Below are positions 23,708 to 36,399 of a stretch of 64,000 nucleotides of DNA, in pieces. How positions within the stretch are numbered: the stretch's first letter is position 1; each line of letters starts with the position of its first letter. A program made the position numbers and the translations under genes. Under the pieces are notes generated by a model that saw only the letters and a list, made by a program, of their open reading frames with translations, was not told the DNA's origin and made no database searches. The stretch is from Isoetes taiwanensis (Eukaryota > Streptophyta > Lycopodiopsida > Isoetales > Isoetaceae). The stretch is taken from assembly GCA_021234155.1 (NCBI GenBank), contig JAJEKV010000003.1, positions 16,724,386 through 16,788,385 of the forward strand, written 5' to 3'.

Positions 23708-24830
23708 TCAAACCGTTCTATGTTGTATCAGAAATGGGAAAGTACATGAGTTTATTCTGGAAAGGGTGGCCATTAGAAGGACTGATCAGCTTTCCTTGGT
23801 ATCACACCTTGGCTTTAGCGGATGGCTACTATTACTGCCTCACATTAACAAGCTATCCGACAAGGAGGAAGATGTTTTTCCATTCATGGCTAGTGCATAT
23901 GGTAGCCTGGCCAAGAAAGTATACAATTGGACCAACATGGAAGATGAATGCACTAGAGACTTTGTACTTGGTGTTAATGCACTAGAAGAGGTCAATGACA
24001 TGAAATGCACACATGCCAAAGATGAGGAGCAGATTCGCCTCAACAAACCTGCTGTCAATAATTACAGCACACAAGGTAATGATGATCTGTTTGGTGATGA
24101 TATTCTAACAGAAGAAGACAAAGCTATTTTACAGCCAAAAGCCTCACACGCTGATGGGGGACAGGATATAGACTTTAAATTCACATTGAGAAACTGTCTG
24201 AGGTTTCCAATTATTCCTGAACGCCTGGTAGAAAGCCATGGCTTACTATGTAATCAAGCCTTATGGCGTAAAAAATTTTGGTGCATTGGCACCAATCGGT
24301 GAAGAGGCATGGATGCTACTTGGGGACGTGTCAAAAGAAATGGTAATTGAAGCCGCTAATGCTGCTTACAGAATGATAAGGATGAAGAAAACCAAGATCA
24401 AAATAGAAGTCAACTCACGGTTCTTTGACAAAAAATGCACCAAAAGTGATTTATTAGTGCTGGCACAGAAGGGCCATATGGCTTACACTAATATAAGGCG
24501 AGACGATTTCTATCTGAAATGGATCTGGCGAACTATGTGTCCCTACTTCAAATGCATATGTGATGATAAGGGAAAGGGAAGGTCTCCCAACCATTGTAAC
24601 GAGAATATGATTTGGTTCGACCATGGCGTATCATATATGCTCAATAACCTGAATAAGATTTATCCTAACATGTCTATTGCTGGGCAGATGGTTGCTTTTA
24701 GAAACCATTTGAAGACCACACTCAAAGAAGGGATTGTCAACTTCATTGCTTATCTGGAAGTTAGACGGATATTAATCGGCATGACTATGAAAATATCTGA
24801 AAACCCTGATGTTGATTTAAAGATTGGATT
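23708..24830 (+). pseudogene. RT gene copy A, Cys-cluster exon (first part)
   Basis: This continues the exon cut by T1 (QTVLCCIRNGKVHEFIL, then LVSHLGFSGWLLLL). The region is conserved between copies A, B and C but I do not recognise it. Key conserved blocks are NFGALAPI-E-W, LAQKGHMAYTNIRRDD, and a Cys cluster CPYFKCIC...HC leading into MIWFDHG. A possible metal-binding knuckle is suggested by Cys spacing only. Relative to copy B there is a short deletion near 24,270 that shifts the frame, so this copy is probably not translated through. Copy A keeps four residues in the Cys loop that copy B lacks. The exon is cut at 24,830 by the 11.1-kb LTR element and resumes at 35,934. Confidence 0.75.
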
Positions 24831-25426
24831 TGTTAGTCCTGTGCCTCCTGGTTCAGGACTATTCATGCATACGACGGACCAGGTTAAGCTCAAGGATCCA
24901 CAGACAGGCATGGGTCAGCCATCAAAGGCTCAGCAGAAGACCAAGCAGCAGACCACGCAGTCAAAGCCTGCGTCCGTCAACAAGAGGCGCCGCTCAGACA
25001 AGTGATGACCCGTCACCGCCCTTGTCAGCGTCAGCGTGATTCTAGGCATTTCAAGAGGCACCGCCAACATTACTGCAAATCAGGCCTCCTTCCAGGAGTC
25101 GGCACCGAGATCAGTCCGAGTGTCTATATTGGGCCAGAGGCCATTGTACTATATATATGAGTAGAGCTAGCATATGAGGGCTAGATGAGTTTTGAGTCTT
25201 GTCTCTTTTCAGTCTTCTCTCAATTGCGAGAGCTCATATATGTTCATCAGTGATATCAAGGAAGCATATCATTTTCCTCTCATTGTTCTTTTTTTGTTCG
25301 CTTTTCTTCTTCTTGTTCTTTTCTTGCAAATCCCGCGTGACATAGTCCCCCCGGATTCTCCTGTTAGATCCAAGGGTCCTCACAGAGGGCTGTCTTGCAG
25401 GAGTTCCCGAACCCAGACCCCAAACA
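24831..25426 (+). repeat. 5' LTR of the 11.1-kb element
   Basis: It begins TGTTAGTCC and ends CCCAAACA. It carries a TATATATGAGTAG stretch near 25,150 that could be a promoter TATA region. It matches 35,326-35,928 closely. Confidence 0.92.
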
Positions 25427-25427
25427 C

Positions 25428-25443
25428 TGTCGCCGCTGCCGGG
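25428..25443 (+). other. Primer-binding site (tRNA-Asp-like)
   Basis: TGTCGCCGCTGCCGGG, one base after the LTR, resembles the tRNA-Asp-type primer site TGGCGCCGTTGCCGGG known from plant Ty3 elements. It differs at two positions. Confidence 0.65.
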
Positions 25444-25473
25444 TCTGATTCGTTTTTCCCTTCTTCTGTCGCC

Positions 25474-27300
25474 ATGTCTGTCCGAAACTTCACGCCAGAA
25501 GAACTTCTTTCCTGCATCGGCGTCGATTGGAGCGCCATCATCGGCCAGAAGCTGTTAAGTGACATGTATGGATCTGCGCTATGACATTGAGGGAGGCCAC
25601 ATTCGGTCTAGGGCTCGGTCGGGCCCACCCACCCCTCGTGTCATGTCGTCCAAATTCTCCACCTCAAAGCGTGCAAACATTGCTCCCGGCCTCGGTCTCC
25701 TCATCACTGCTCGAGCCCTATCCGGCTCCACCCGCTCAACCTTACTTTCATACCCCGAACATGCCTTCATCCATCACTCTTACGGCCATACCGCCTTCAC
25801 AACCATCATCTCCCTACGGGTAGACGGGGATATCCACATGTCTCTTTTGCTCCTCCCCGTGATTTTCCCTTCCCTACCTTTCCACACCGCTCTTCCTGCT
25901 TACAATCTTACAGACCTCAAACCCAATGATCGTGCACCTCCAAGCCCCCCACCTCACCACCCCTTCGCCAGGTCTTTCCAAAGACCATACCCCTCCAACT
26001 CCACCTCAATATCCTCACTATCATGTTCCGTCCAGCCCATCACTTTTACCTCTACCTTCCGGACCCTTAAAAGTCGACTTATCCCACCTTTGGCAACACG
26101 AAAGGCAAATCTTTAGACCAAAGTGCTCAGGCCCACATGGAAGAATTTGAGGCTCGCTGTCCCTAATGGTCATGCGCAACCTCAACTGAAATTCCACATC
26201 TTTTCCACCACATTGCGTGGCTCCCCTCATCAATGGCTCATGTCCAACAAAAGCCACCGGAAACAAGATTGGTCCCAAATGAAAACCTTTTCTTTCTCAC
26301 TATGGGACCACGGATGATGATCAACTTCATCTCAAGCAACTCAATGACCTTCAACAAGAGCCCACAGAGTGCCGCCGGATTTTGCGTGGCCGCCTTCACA
26401 TTCTCGCCAAAGAAAACTCAAGGAGTACCCCACACGTAGCCGATCTTGGTCCGTTTTCTCCAAGGACTTCCTCCAGCTATCGACTCATGATCAATACCGC
26501 GCCAAGACTTTGGAGCAAAGCTATCGATCTTGTCAATCACTTTCCAATGTTTCCTCCCGTGGCGTGGCTCTTCAGAGATCCTTTCATTCCACCTGGCCAT
26601 GGTTCCCCGTGACCGCCGCTCAACCTCAACACGCCAATCCACAAGCAATGATCTGGTGCCATATCTGCAAATATCAAGGCCACTTGGCGAATGAGTGCAA
26701 CTCCACCAATGGCCCGCCTCATTGTAAACGCCAGAACATGTGCAATCATGCCACCTAAGAATGCACTCGCACTCATCCTACACCTTTCCGCAACAAGATG
26801 GTTTATCAAGTGCAAACAACACCTCAAAGCACCAATCGCCATATCAGCAGCCACCACTACAGGCGCAACCCAATCAACTCTATCAAGAATAGGAGCAACA
26901 ACGGGGACCCAACACACGTTCTCCTTTTGATCCTTCGAAAGCTCAGTGTTATCACTGTCAAGAATGGGGTCATACCACCACGGCGTGTCCTCAACTCCCC
27001 CAAGTTCAGGTGCGGCTTCCCGGCACCAATCGTATCCACATCAGTCCACCTCACGGCTTACCAACTCGATTGCTAATGGCAAACAAGGCCCGGCCCAGCT
27101 TCTTCTGAAGCCACCTCGCGCCTCGGAATCACGCTTATCAACCAGCTCCTCGCCAATCAACCTCGATGGATCAACAAGCACAGAAGAAATTTTTCGTGCT
27201 CTTAATCCTCCAAATCCAAACCATCAAATTGGGTTGGTTTGGTTTCACGCCGCACTGGGCGCCACGCCCCTTAACCATTATTCCTAATGGCACGCAACCC
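25474..27300 (+). mobile_element. gag region of the 11.1-kb element
   Basis: A start near 25,474 gives MSVRNFTPEELLSCIGVDW. Nucleocapsid is recognised by two CX2CX4HX4C knuckles, CHICKYQGHLANEC (about 26,657) and CYHCQEWGHTTTAC (about 26,947). The region is broken. The plus strand is strikingly C-rich. Confidence 0.75.
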
Positions 27301-27399
27301 CGCCTTTTACAACCGACGCCATTCCTCATGCGAGAAGACAAAAAGGTCCATTTTGCACCGACTTGAGAAACTCATGCCAATGTCATGCCTAAAGTTCGC

Positions 27400-30300
27400 C
27401 AAAGCATTTTGAACCTCATGCAAGCCGGCTTTGAAGGCCGCGACGTTGGCTAATGTCCATGCCACCACGAGCTCAACAACGACAAGACGCACCTTCCACG
27501 CCTCAACCTCCACGCCTCGACATATCCCAATATCGCGGAGGTTGACCTACTCAAAGAAGTTGCCGCTTCCTTACCACGCACGCCACTTTTTGGGATCCAG
27601 CCGATCCTTTTTCTCATGTGCCTCGAACTCCAAGAGGAGCTAGCCAAAATCAAAATTCCTTTAAGCTTGGCTACAATTTTGAAACTCGTCCTCGCTTCTC
27701 AAGGACCGCTTACCACCACCCCGACTGCTTTTGGTTGGGGCTGTTGCTACCTCTACTCCCACGGGTCCATGCCACGGTGGGCAATCAACAAGTCAATCAT
27801 GTTCAAATTGACGGAGGTAGCGCTCAATCTCATTACGGATAAACTCCGCAAAACAAATGGGCATCAAACAACTCTATCGTGCCCCATATGACATCAAATT
27901 GGCCAATGGCCATATCACGAGACCTCAAGGCGCCACGCCTCTTCTTCACATCAACATAGGTGATCTCGTATTCCCCTTGGAATTTGGTGTTTGGAAGGCC
28001 GGAGAAGATCCGGTGATTATGAAATGTTGGTCGGCAGACCTTTTCTCCGCCAGCCAAGAGCATTCATTACCGGGCCACGGATCGCTTAGTCATCACCGAT
28101 GGTCACCTCAATGCCACCATGGACTTGGAAACAGCAAAATCATTTCCGCCGACAATGCCGAACCCTCTCTCTCCCGACCCCCACGGGGGGACGCCTAATA
28201 TTTATCAAGTTCGGGCTCCATCTCAAGGAAGTGCGCCTCTCGTCATCCTACCCCCGAGTATGCCGATCCTTGGGGAGAAATGACTCTTGATCGTGACCAG
28301 CCGCGGGTGCTTTGCTTGACCCTTACCGGCTCCTTGCAATCGAATCCAACGTGTTGATCACTTTTCGACGCCAACCTCCCCGCAGCCCCCCCGTGGAAGT
28401 ACACGCCATGAAGCAACCTCCGCTTGAGGAAACTCAAAGAACCTCTTTTTTTCACCACGCAGCCACGCATCCTGTTATGCTTCAACCTCCTGCCATATTG
28501 TCCGTGACATGGAAGTTATCCCCATATTCATAATTCTCGACGTAGATTGTGGACGAGGGCAACAATCACCGTCCGGATTGTCGCCAATCTTCCCACACCC
28601 TATCGTAATAGGGGCCGCCACGCTTTTCAAAAGTTCAAACACATTTTCGCCTAGAGCTACAGAGATCTTCTGGGATCAACAAAACCTTGGGGAACTCACC
28701 ATTCCTACCAAGTCCGATGCACGCCCCAGCCTAGCAACGACATAGCATCGCTCAACCCCACTTACCGCGGATCGCCAAGGCGAAATTGACAAACTCCTTG
28801 CCGCAGTTTGATCTATGAGGTCAAACATTCTCGAGTGGGTGAGCCCCATCGCCATTGCACTCAAACACAATGGTAAGATCCGCTTTTGTGTGGACTACAA
28901 CAAAACTCAATCGCCACGGAGCGTGATCATTTTCCCCTTCCCTTCACGCACTGTGTTCGAAGAGGTTGCCGGACATGAGATGTACTCCTTCATGGATGGT
29001 TTTTTCGCTACAATCAGATCTCAATCAAAGAATCTGATCAACTCAAGACTACCTTCACCACCCCGTAAGGCACTTTTTGCCTACAAGGTGGTTCCTTTTG
29101 GATTATCAAACTCTCCATCCACGCTTTCAACGTATCATGCTCTCGCTTTTTCATGATTTTATGAAGGAAAATCCCTTCTTGCAAATTTTTCAAGATGACT
29201 TCTCTCGCCTACAGCCCCATGGCTGACCATTTGGATAAATTGGAACTTGTCTTTCGTGAAATGTGATGAGTCCCAAGATTAGTCTCAATCCCGAGAAATG
29301 CACCTTTTTGCGCCACTTCGTGTGTTCTGGGGGACATGTAGTCAAGAAAGCGGTATCACCACGGATCCTCGCCAAAATCAGCTGTGTGCTCAAGGCTCAA
29401 GCACCAGCCAATATAAAGGAAACACGCTCTTTCTTGGGTAAGGTCAATTATTACTCCACCTTCATTTCTGGACTCGCAGCCATTGCAGATCCTATTCATA
29501 AACTCACGGGTGATGAATCCACCTGGGCTTGGAATTCCCAGGCGGATGCTGCTTTCCAACAGTTGAAGCTCTTGCTTACTCAGGCCCCGGTTCTTGTTCC
29601 TCCTCAATGGAACAAGCCCTTTCATGCCCATGTCGATGTCTCGGCCTTTGCTATTGGAGCTGTTCTTTCTCAAGAATATGATGCGCATTAATCGACAAAC
29701 CAAACCGCCACGCCAAATTTAAAACTCAATTCTCACTGAACGCAACTACTCGCCACGTGAGGCGAAGCCTTGGGTTTAATTTTACTGCGTCCAACGCTCA
29801 CACTATCTTTTGGGCAGTCAAATCAAATTCTTTGTTGACCACCAGGCACTTCTTTACTTGATCAACAAGTCCACGCCCACGGGCCGCATTGCTCGTTGGG
29901 TCCTCCTTCTGCAAGAATTTGCACCTTTTGAAATTATTCACAAGGCCGGCAAATCTCATGTTGTCCCGGATTATCTTTCACGCATCCACACAGATGATCC
30001 CTCCACCGGAGTCTCGACGCCTTTCCCCGACGCCAACTCTTTTCCGTCACGGCAACACCTCATTGGTTTCATGACTTTCAGCCAGATCTCCTCACAGCGC
30101 TCTTCCACCAGAGGACGCCACGCTCTCTCAGCCAGCGACAATCCGCCGCCATCAATTTCTCCGCGAGGTCCGCGACTACACCATGGTTGCAGGCCATCTT
30201 TACAAAAAGGGTAAGGATACAATCCTTCGACGCTGTTTCTCCCTCATGAGGTCCCGTGATATTGTTCGAGAAGCCCATGAAGGGCTCTGGTGGTGGTCAT

Positions 30301-31300
30301 TTTCATGGAGACACCACGCACGCAAAAATCCTTCTTGCTTGGTTATTTTGGCCCACGCTTTTCAAAGACGCCACGCCCACGCCTCAAGACGTGATGCTTG
30401 CCCGGTGGGACGGCCCACGGCGGACGCTCTTCCTTTGACGCCGGGTTGCCACGCCACTTCCCTTCAAAGAAATGGGGAATGGATTTTGTGGGACCCATCG
30501 ATCCTCCCCGCTACGCACACCCGCGTCCGCTACATTCGTTCTCACCGACTACGCTACCAAATGGGCTGGAAGCTTGCGCACTTCCGCATAACACCGCGGC
30601 CAAAGACGGTAAAGTCATCTATCAACAAATCATCACGCGATTCGGCTGCCCCACCTGAGTCTGGTCGCTGATCGTGGTGTCCATTTTATCAATCACACCA
30701 TCAAGGAGCCGACGGATTATCTCCTCGATACATCATCACAAGAGCACACCTTACTATCCTCGAGGGAATGGTTTGGCTGAAAGCACCAACAAAACTCGGG
30801 TCACAATTCTCAAGAAAATTTGTGACGCTTCGTGACCGACCGGCAAAACAAGCTTCCTACTGTTCTTTGGGCTTACAATACTTGTTTCAAAAATAGCTAC
30901 GTGTCACACCCCTTTCAAATTGGTTTATGGTCAAGAAGCTCTCATGCCATTTGAATACATACTTCCAACACTGCTTTCAACCAAGCTCGCCCCATAATCC
31001 GCCAAATGCACTCAAAGAAAGGGTTTATCAATTGGAACAGTTGGATGAACTTAGAAGAGATGCTTATATTCGTGTTCTTCATGGACAACAGCTTGCAAAA
31101 AATCCTTACATGACAAACGGCCAAAGACAAAAACATTCAACGAAGGAGATTTGGTTCTTCTTTATGATTCTCTTTAAAAACTTTTCCCGTAAACTTAAGT
31201 TTCGTTGGCTTGGCCCTTATCAAATTGTTCAAGTGGTTCGACCTAAATTTTTTCAACCGGCCGAAGTTAGATGGCACTCCATTACCTACATCGGTTAATG
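27400..31300 (+). mobile_element. pol region (PR-RT-RNase H-IN) of the 11.1-kb element
   Basis: Domain order follows the Ty3 type. RT signatures lie at 28,815-29,150 (WVSPIAIALKHNGKIRFCVD; VVPFGLSNSPST). A connection and RNase H region follows (ARSFLGKVNYYS-type block near 29,420; HAHVDVSAFAIGAVLSQ near 29,630; FFVDHQALLYLINK near 29,830). The integrase core starts with GMDFVGPI near 30,475 and includes ITRFGCP near 30,630. An integrase tail (FRWLGPYQIVQV) lies near 31,200. Protease lies somewhere in 27.6-28.3 kb but is weak. Several breaks are present. Confidence 0.8.
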
Positions 31301-33795
31301 GCTTTCGCCTCAAAACATTTCATACAAATGTAAAGTGCACATCCACAAAACGATCTTTGTTCCGCACACGCACACAACAGATAGTGACTAAACCAAATGC
31401 ATATTTATATTATAGGTGGAATTTTTTACAAAATGTGGGCGCAGCCCAGCTATTTCCGCTATGGGCACTGCCCTATATACAAAAACGGGCTCAGAGCCCT
31501 ATCTACTAAGTCCTAAGAAGAAAAACCCTCTACTCCGGGTTTGGAGCAGAGGTGATGCGCAGGATGTGGTAGAGGTTCTTTCCAGATCCCAAATAAGGTG
31601 CGTAACCACCTCCATCCCGTTGGTCTTCGGTCGGATGTTCAGCCATCCCGGCACACCACCGCCCATTCTCACGCCACGATTGTGGCAGCCGAGGTCCGCA
31701 CAATTCATCTTTTCGGGTAATCCACTCCCCGACAATTCGTGGGCATAGTGCAGTCCTCGTTCAAACCAGCAGCAGCCATGCTGAGCGCCATCGGATGCCT
31801 TCGTTTACTCCCGGTTCGTCTTATATAGCCAACTGAGGAACTCCTTGTCGACGTGGACCAATCACATAAATCGCCAACGTGTTTGCAATGCAAGGCTGTT
31901 TCTAAAATGAGAATATTTTCTCCTCCGCGCATATCTAGCCATGGTACCTTCCGACACATTCCTTTTAATGATATCCCACTTCGAAGTTGCCCGCATTGAA
32001 TGCCATTTCTTCTTTTCACATCCCGTCGGACATTAATGTGTGTCCTTTGCCCACCTGTCACATCCCATCATTCTCTCACGCCTCATCTCCACCGTTCATT
32101 CCTTCTCCATTTGTTGTTTGGGGACTTAGCCACATTTTTGCCTCTCAAATCGCCTCCTTGGCATCTTTCGACACCTGGCACCATCAACGGTTGCGGCTTT
32201 TATCATGCCCCCTTCGCTTCACCTTTGCCGCGCCTAAACCTTTTCGCTCTGCGCCTTCCAAGGTTTTTGTTCTCTGCTCTCACCTTCTTCAAACAGTTCC
32301 TTCTATTCCGACGCTTTTTAAGCCATGGCTGCCCCAAACTTTCTACACTTCAAGCTTCGCTCCAAGGGATGCGACTCTTTTCGGTTCCAGTGTCTTTCTC
32401 GACGCCCACCTTTGAGAGGCCCTTGTTGGTCCGAAGTGGAAGTGGCGGAACGCCACAAGCTTTACAATTTTCACAAATGGAGCTCCCGCCCCAAATCCAA
32501 ATAATTGCGCTAGCTCATCGCACACATCGTCAAACAGCCGGGAAGGATTTGCTACGGTGGTCGATGGCACCACCATTTTACTTACTCAAAGATTTGATTT
32601 CTCTCGGTATTCCACATCCCTTTGCAAAACCTTCATCTCTTGGGCTGCTTTTACAGACATGGACGCCACTTTCGCTTTAGGCGCTATTGCTTATCAAGCC
32701 AACCAAAGACGCTCACAAATATTGCCAAACCTCATGAGACTTTTGTGAAGTTTCTGTGGCGAAAATTGCTTGGGCATTCCATTAAGAACACCCACCTCAA
32801 TAAGCCGTTTTATAATATGGTCATCACTGCCATTCACTCCACTCTGCATGTCGATTGGCCTCAGCTTTTATTCTACCGTCTTCTTCAAGAAGTAGACCGC
32901 ATTCGGGCTACCCCCTCCTCTGTCTCTGAAATTTCCGTGGGTGGCCATCTTCAGGCCCTCATTCGTCATTATCTTCCAGTTCTTGAGAGCCCTTCCACTT
33001 CCCATACCTCCACTCAGCGCTCTCTGCATTCCCAGCGTCCAACTCAACAAGCTGTACCTTCACGCCACACCTCCCCTCGTCCTGTTCAACATCAGACCAC
33101 GCATGTCACTGTCTCCTCTTCTTCCTCTGAGGCCACGCCTTCCAATTCCCGTCATGCCTCTCAACAATCTCAGACAAGGCAGCAACAGGGCCCTGCGCCT
33201 CCCCATCCTCGACAGCTCCTGTACAAATTCCAGCAAGATGTTCAAGCCGCTGCCTTGCAGCTCCATGCATCCCAGGAGGCTCTCATGACTGGTGTTCAGG
33301 CATCCCCGAGGCTTCCGATGTCGTTCAAAGAGACCTTCAAGCCGCCACGCCCATGTTCAAACCCCCGGAAGCCCAACTTCAAGAAAAGCACGCCGCTCTA
33401 TTACAGGCCCGTATAGATCTCACCAAAGCTCGATCGACCCCCTTACTTACGGACAAAGAAGCGCAGCCCAAACTGAAATTCAGGACTTATTGGAACGTAA
33501 CAAGTCCAAAGATACCCTTCTAAGTGACAAGGAAAAACACATTGCTAAGCTAGACACCTTGTACTTTCGAAGCTTTGTGCCAATTACAAGACTCAAGTTC
33601 AAAATCTCACCGAGCGTGAAGCTCGACTCACCTCCCCTTGAAGCTCGCTTTTCCACGCCACCAATCGCTTAACGCCCCTCCGTTTCGGCTTTTGAGGCTC
33701 GGAAACAAAAGGTCATCGATGACGCTGAGATTGCCACGCCGCCTCCCATACCCCCGGCAATCCTCTTCACATGCCACGCTTCGAAAAACGGGTCC

Positions 33796-35169
33796 GTGGA
33801 TCGGTCCCCGCTTTTGTTAGAAAAAGAGCATCGGATCCGTGACCTTGAACATCAGCTCCAGCAAGCGCCTCAATCTGCTGAGGAGGCCCAAACCAAACAG
33901 GAGGGATATCTTGACATTGCCACCAACATCCCGGTGGACTTCTCTACTCCTTCCAGCTATCTTGACTATGTGGTGGCCCGACGGCACCTCTTTCTTTTGA
34001 AATGGTACGCGGCCAATGGCAATGTTCATCAACAGCCCCTCAAAAGTATGGATTTCCTTCGAATCTGGCCGGGTCTTTCTATAGAAGACAAGGGTTTATT
34101 TTGTGCACTCTTCGTCTTTGATCAGCTCACGGTTGAAGATCCTGAATTAGTCATCTTCCGAGTTGTTCAGCCCATGGCTTATGTTTTTCATGACTTCTAC
34201 CTGGCGGATCTCCAGGATAAATTCCGGGATGAGGCCCATCGTGTTTTTCAAGGCAACTCAAATGCTGCTTGGTTATTATCCCCAACCAACAAATATTTCC
34301 AGGATCCTGCTCAGTCTCAGACTTTTGAACAAGAGTACATGCCTGAATTGGCTCAGCACTTACCTCTGTGGCAGGTTGAAACGTTGGAACAGGTAAACAA
34401 AAATCTGAAGCACCCCGATGATCTTGAGTTTGCTCAGGATATATATGCAAAGACTTGGGAGGCTACAATCAACTCCGTGGCCTTCGAAAGCAAGACCATT
34501 CCACGGGTTGGGTCAATCCTCCCCGCCTATCAATTACTCTCTACTTCAGAATGGGACCATTGGTGTCGTGCTCTTGATCAAAATCTTGTTCAAGCATTCA
34601 GGGACATGGCTCTGCAACCCACGCACACGGGCATGATTCCCTCTCCATATGCTTCCTTAGGAGCCCCTCCCCGCCCACGGTTCCTTTCTTCCTCGATTGG
34701 CGTCTTCCCTTTTGGGCCTTGGTCATGGATGGCCACGCCGGGTCGACTCATACCTCGATCTCCACGGATCTCCTGGTGGGATCCCCCGATTTGTCGACGC
34801 CTCAATTGGGAGGATAATGCCACTTTGGACACTAACGAAAAATGGATTTACATCGGTAATGGCGTGGCTGGTAAAAGCCTGGCGATGCTCTTAATGGTCT
34901 TGACACCTTCTTGCGAGAATGCCGCCACCTCACCGAGATCCTTGATTCTGCCGTCAAAGCGGGTGTTTACGTGCTGCTCTCAAATGCATCCCGGTCAGCT
35001 CTTTAAATGGCGCGTCAATCTTTCCACCGCAATCCGAATGCCCGTCGGTGCCTTCGGTCTTCAAACTTGCCTTCTCATGGAGTGCCGGTTTGTTCCTTCC
35101 ACGCCCATCCATGCCACCTCGAAGACATGGTGCGCTCTCACTTCCTCATTGAGGCCCATCCTGCCCTAG
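33796..35169 (+). mobile_element. Extra 3' ORF of the 11.1-kb element
   Basis: This is a 457-residue open frame downstream of integrase and before the 3' LTR. It opens with a coiled-coil-like stretch (KEHRIRDLEHQLQQ) and continues with an aromatic-rich globular-looking region (SYLDYVVARRHLFLLKWYA; FLRIWPGLSIEDKGLF). Additional ORFs in this position are known from Tat and Athila lineages. I see no convincing signal peptide or membrane segment, so an envelope assignment is not supported. The function is unknown. The preceding 31.9-33.7 kb is low-complexity, Ser/Pro/His-rich sequence that may belong to the same extra region. Confidence 0.6.
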
Positions 35170-35325
35170 GGCTCAACACCCCGGCGCTCTTCAAACACGC
35201 CAGGACCTCATTGCTCATTACCATAATGGCGCCGACCTCATTCCCTGAGGATCACTTTCCATTCTTTGGTTTCCGCCTTCTAAGCACTTCCTCCTTTTCT
35301 TCGGTGAGTGTCATTTGGTGGGGAG

Positions 35326-35928
35326 TGTTAGTCCCGTGCCTCCTCGGTTCGGGACTATTCATGCATACGACGGACCCGAGGTCAAGCTCAAGGATCCACA
35401 GAGCGGACATGGGTCAGCCATCAAAGGCTCGCCAGAAGACCAAGCGGCCGGACCACGCGATCAAAGCTGCGTCCCCCTCAACAAGAGGCCTTCCGGACAA
35501 GTGATGACCCGTCACCGCCCTTGTCAGCGTCAGCGTGATTCTAGGCATTTCAAGAGGCACCGGTGGCCAACATTACTGCAAATCAGGCCTCCTTCCAGGA
35601 GTCGGCACTGAGATCAGTCCGAGTGTCTATATTGGGCCAGAGGCCATTGTACTATATATATGAGTAGAGCTAGCATATGAGGGCTAGATGAGTTTTGAGT
35701 CTTGTCTCTTTTCAGTCTTCTCTCAATTGCGAGAGCTCATGTATGTTCATCAGTGATATCAAGGAAGCATATCATTTTCCTCTCATTGTTCTTTTCTGTT
35801 CCGTTTTCTTCTTCTTGTTCTTTTCTTGCAAATCCCGCGTGACATAGTCCCCCCGGATTCTCCTGTTAGATCCAAGGGTCCTCACAGAGGGCTGTCTTGC
35901 AGGAGTTCCCGAACCCAGACCCCAAACA
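35326..35928 (+). repeat. 3' LTR of the 11.1-kb element
   Basis: It begins TGTTAGTCCC directly after a purine tract GGTGGGGAG (35,317-35,325) and ends CCCAAACA before the GGATT duplication. It differs from the 5' LTR mainly at CAG/CTG positions near its start. Confidence 0.92.
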
Positions 35929-35933
35929 GGATT

Positions 35934-36261
35934 CCCCAAGGGATTAATGACCGAGGTTTGTGAGAAGACCATAAAATAAATCGACTTCCTCAAAGGCACT
36001 GCTGTTACAGTGAGCACCAGCAGCAACAAGGTACCGAAGCAAGGCAAGTCTTCAAAATCCAGTGGATCACGGATCACCATTAATGCTCCACCCAGAGTCA
36101 CAATGTTACCTTCAATGGAGAACAATGACAATTCTGAGAGTTTCTCAGTTGAGGAATTACAAACTCCCGGCAACATAGGTCACTCTGTTACAAAAGGGAA
36201 CAACATCAAAGTGCAAACTCTCATGGGGGATACTGCACAGCAACTTCTGTATGATAAATGA
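35934..36261 (+). pseudogene. RT gene copy A, Cys-cluster exon (end)
   Basis: The exon resumes after the LTR element (PKGLMTEVCEKTIK). It meets an in-frame TAA, then reads on as IDFLKGTAVTVSTSSNK to TGA at 36,259-36,261. The TAA is shared with copy B, so it existed before the duplication. Copy C has a sense codon at the matching place (ICEKMIKHVSFLKD). A plausible splice donor (AATGAG|GTATTT) lies next to the final TGA. The tail is Ser/Lys-rich and probably disordered. Confidence 0.7.
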
Positions 36262-36399
36262 GGTATTTATGTCTTTATATGAAGCTCCTTTAGCAATAAA
36301 GTATGCATTTATATTTTAAGTGTCATATAAACTTCTGATACATGTCGATTATGTATACATAAATGACTGATAACTAAGATTCTTTATCAAAACAACAAG

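Larger units (their letters stand above)
24831..35928 (+). mobile_element. 11.1-kb Tat/Athila-like Ty3/Gypsy element in copy A
   Basis: This is a complete-length LTR retrotransposon fossil, with TG...CA LTRs of about 0.6 kb and the 5-bp target duplication GGATT (24,826-24,830 and 35,929-35,933). It has a tRNA-Asp-like primer site, then gag with two zinc knuckles, protease, RT, RNase H, integrase and an additional 3' ORF, all on the plus strand. RT-RNase H motifs such as DEVAGHEMYSF-like, VDHQALLYLINK and GRIARW fit the Tat/Athila side of Ty3. The coding region has many breaks and does not look functional. The two LTRs are very similar, so the insertion is relatively recent. It is absent from unit 2 and so postdates the tandem duplication. 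Confidence 0.9.

Noticed and set aside
23561-23749. 62-residue ORF repeated at 42,587
   Set aside because: It lies in LTR sequence and crosses the LTR/exon border; repetition comes from the duplication.
27833-30222. Minus-strand ORFs across the 11.1-kb element
   Set aside because: They are shadows of the C-rich plus-strand coding region and show no motifs.
33796-35169. Envelope gene in the 11.1-kb element
   Set aside because: No signal peptide, membrane span or furin-like site was visible; only the position suggests it.
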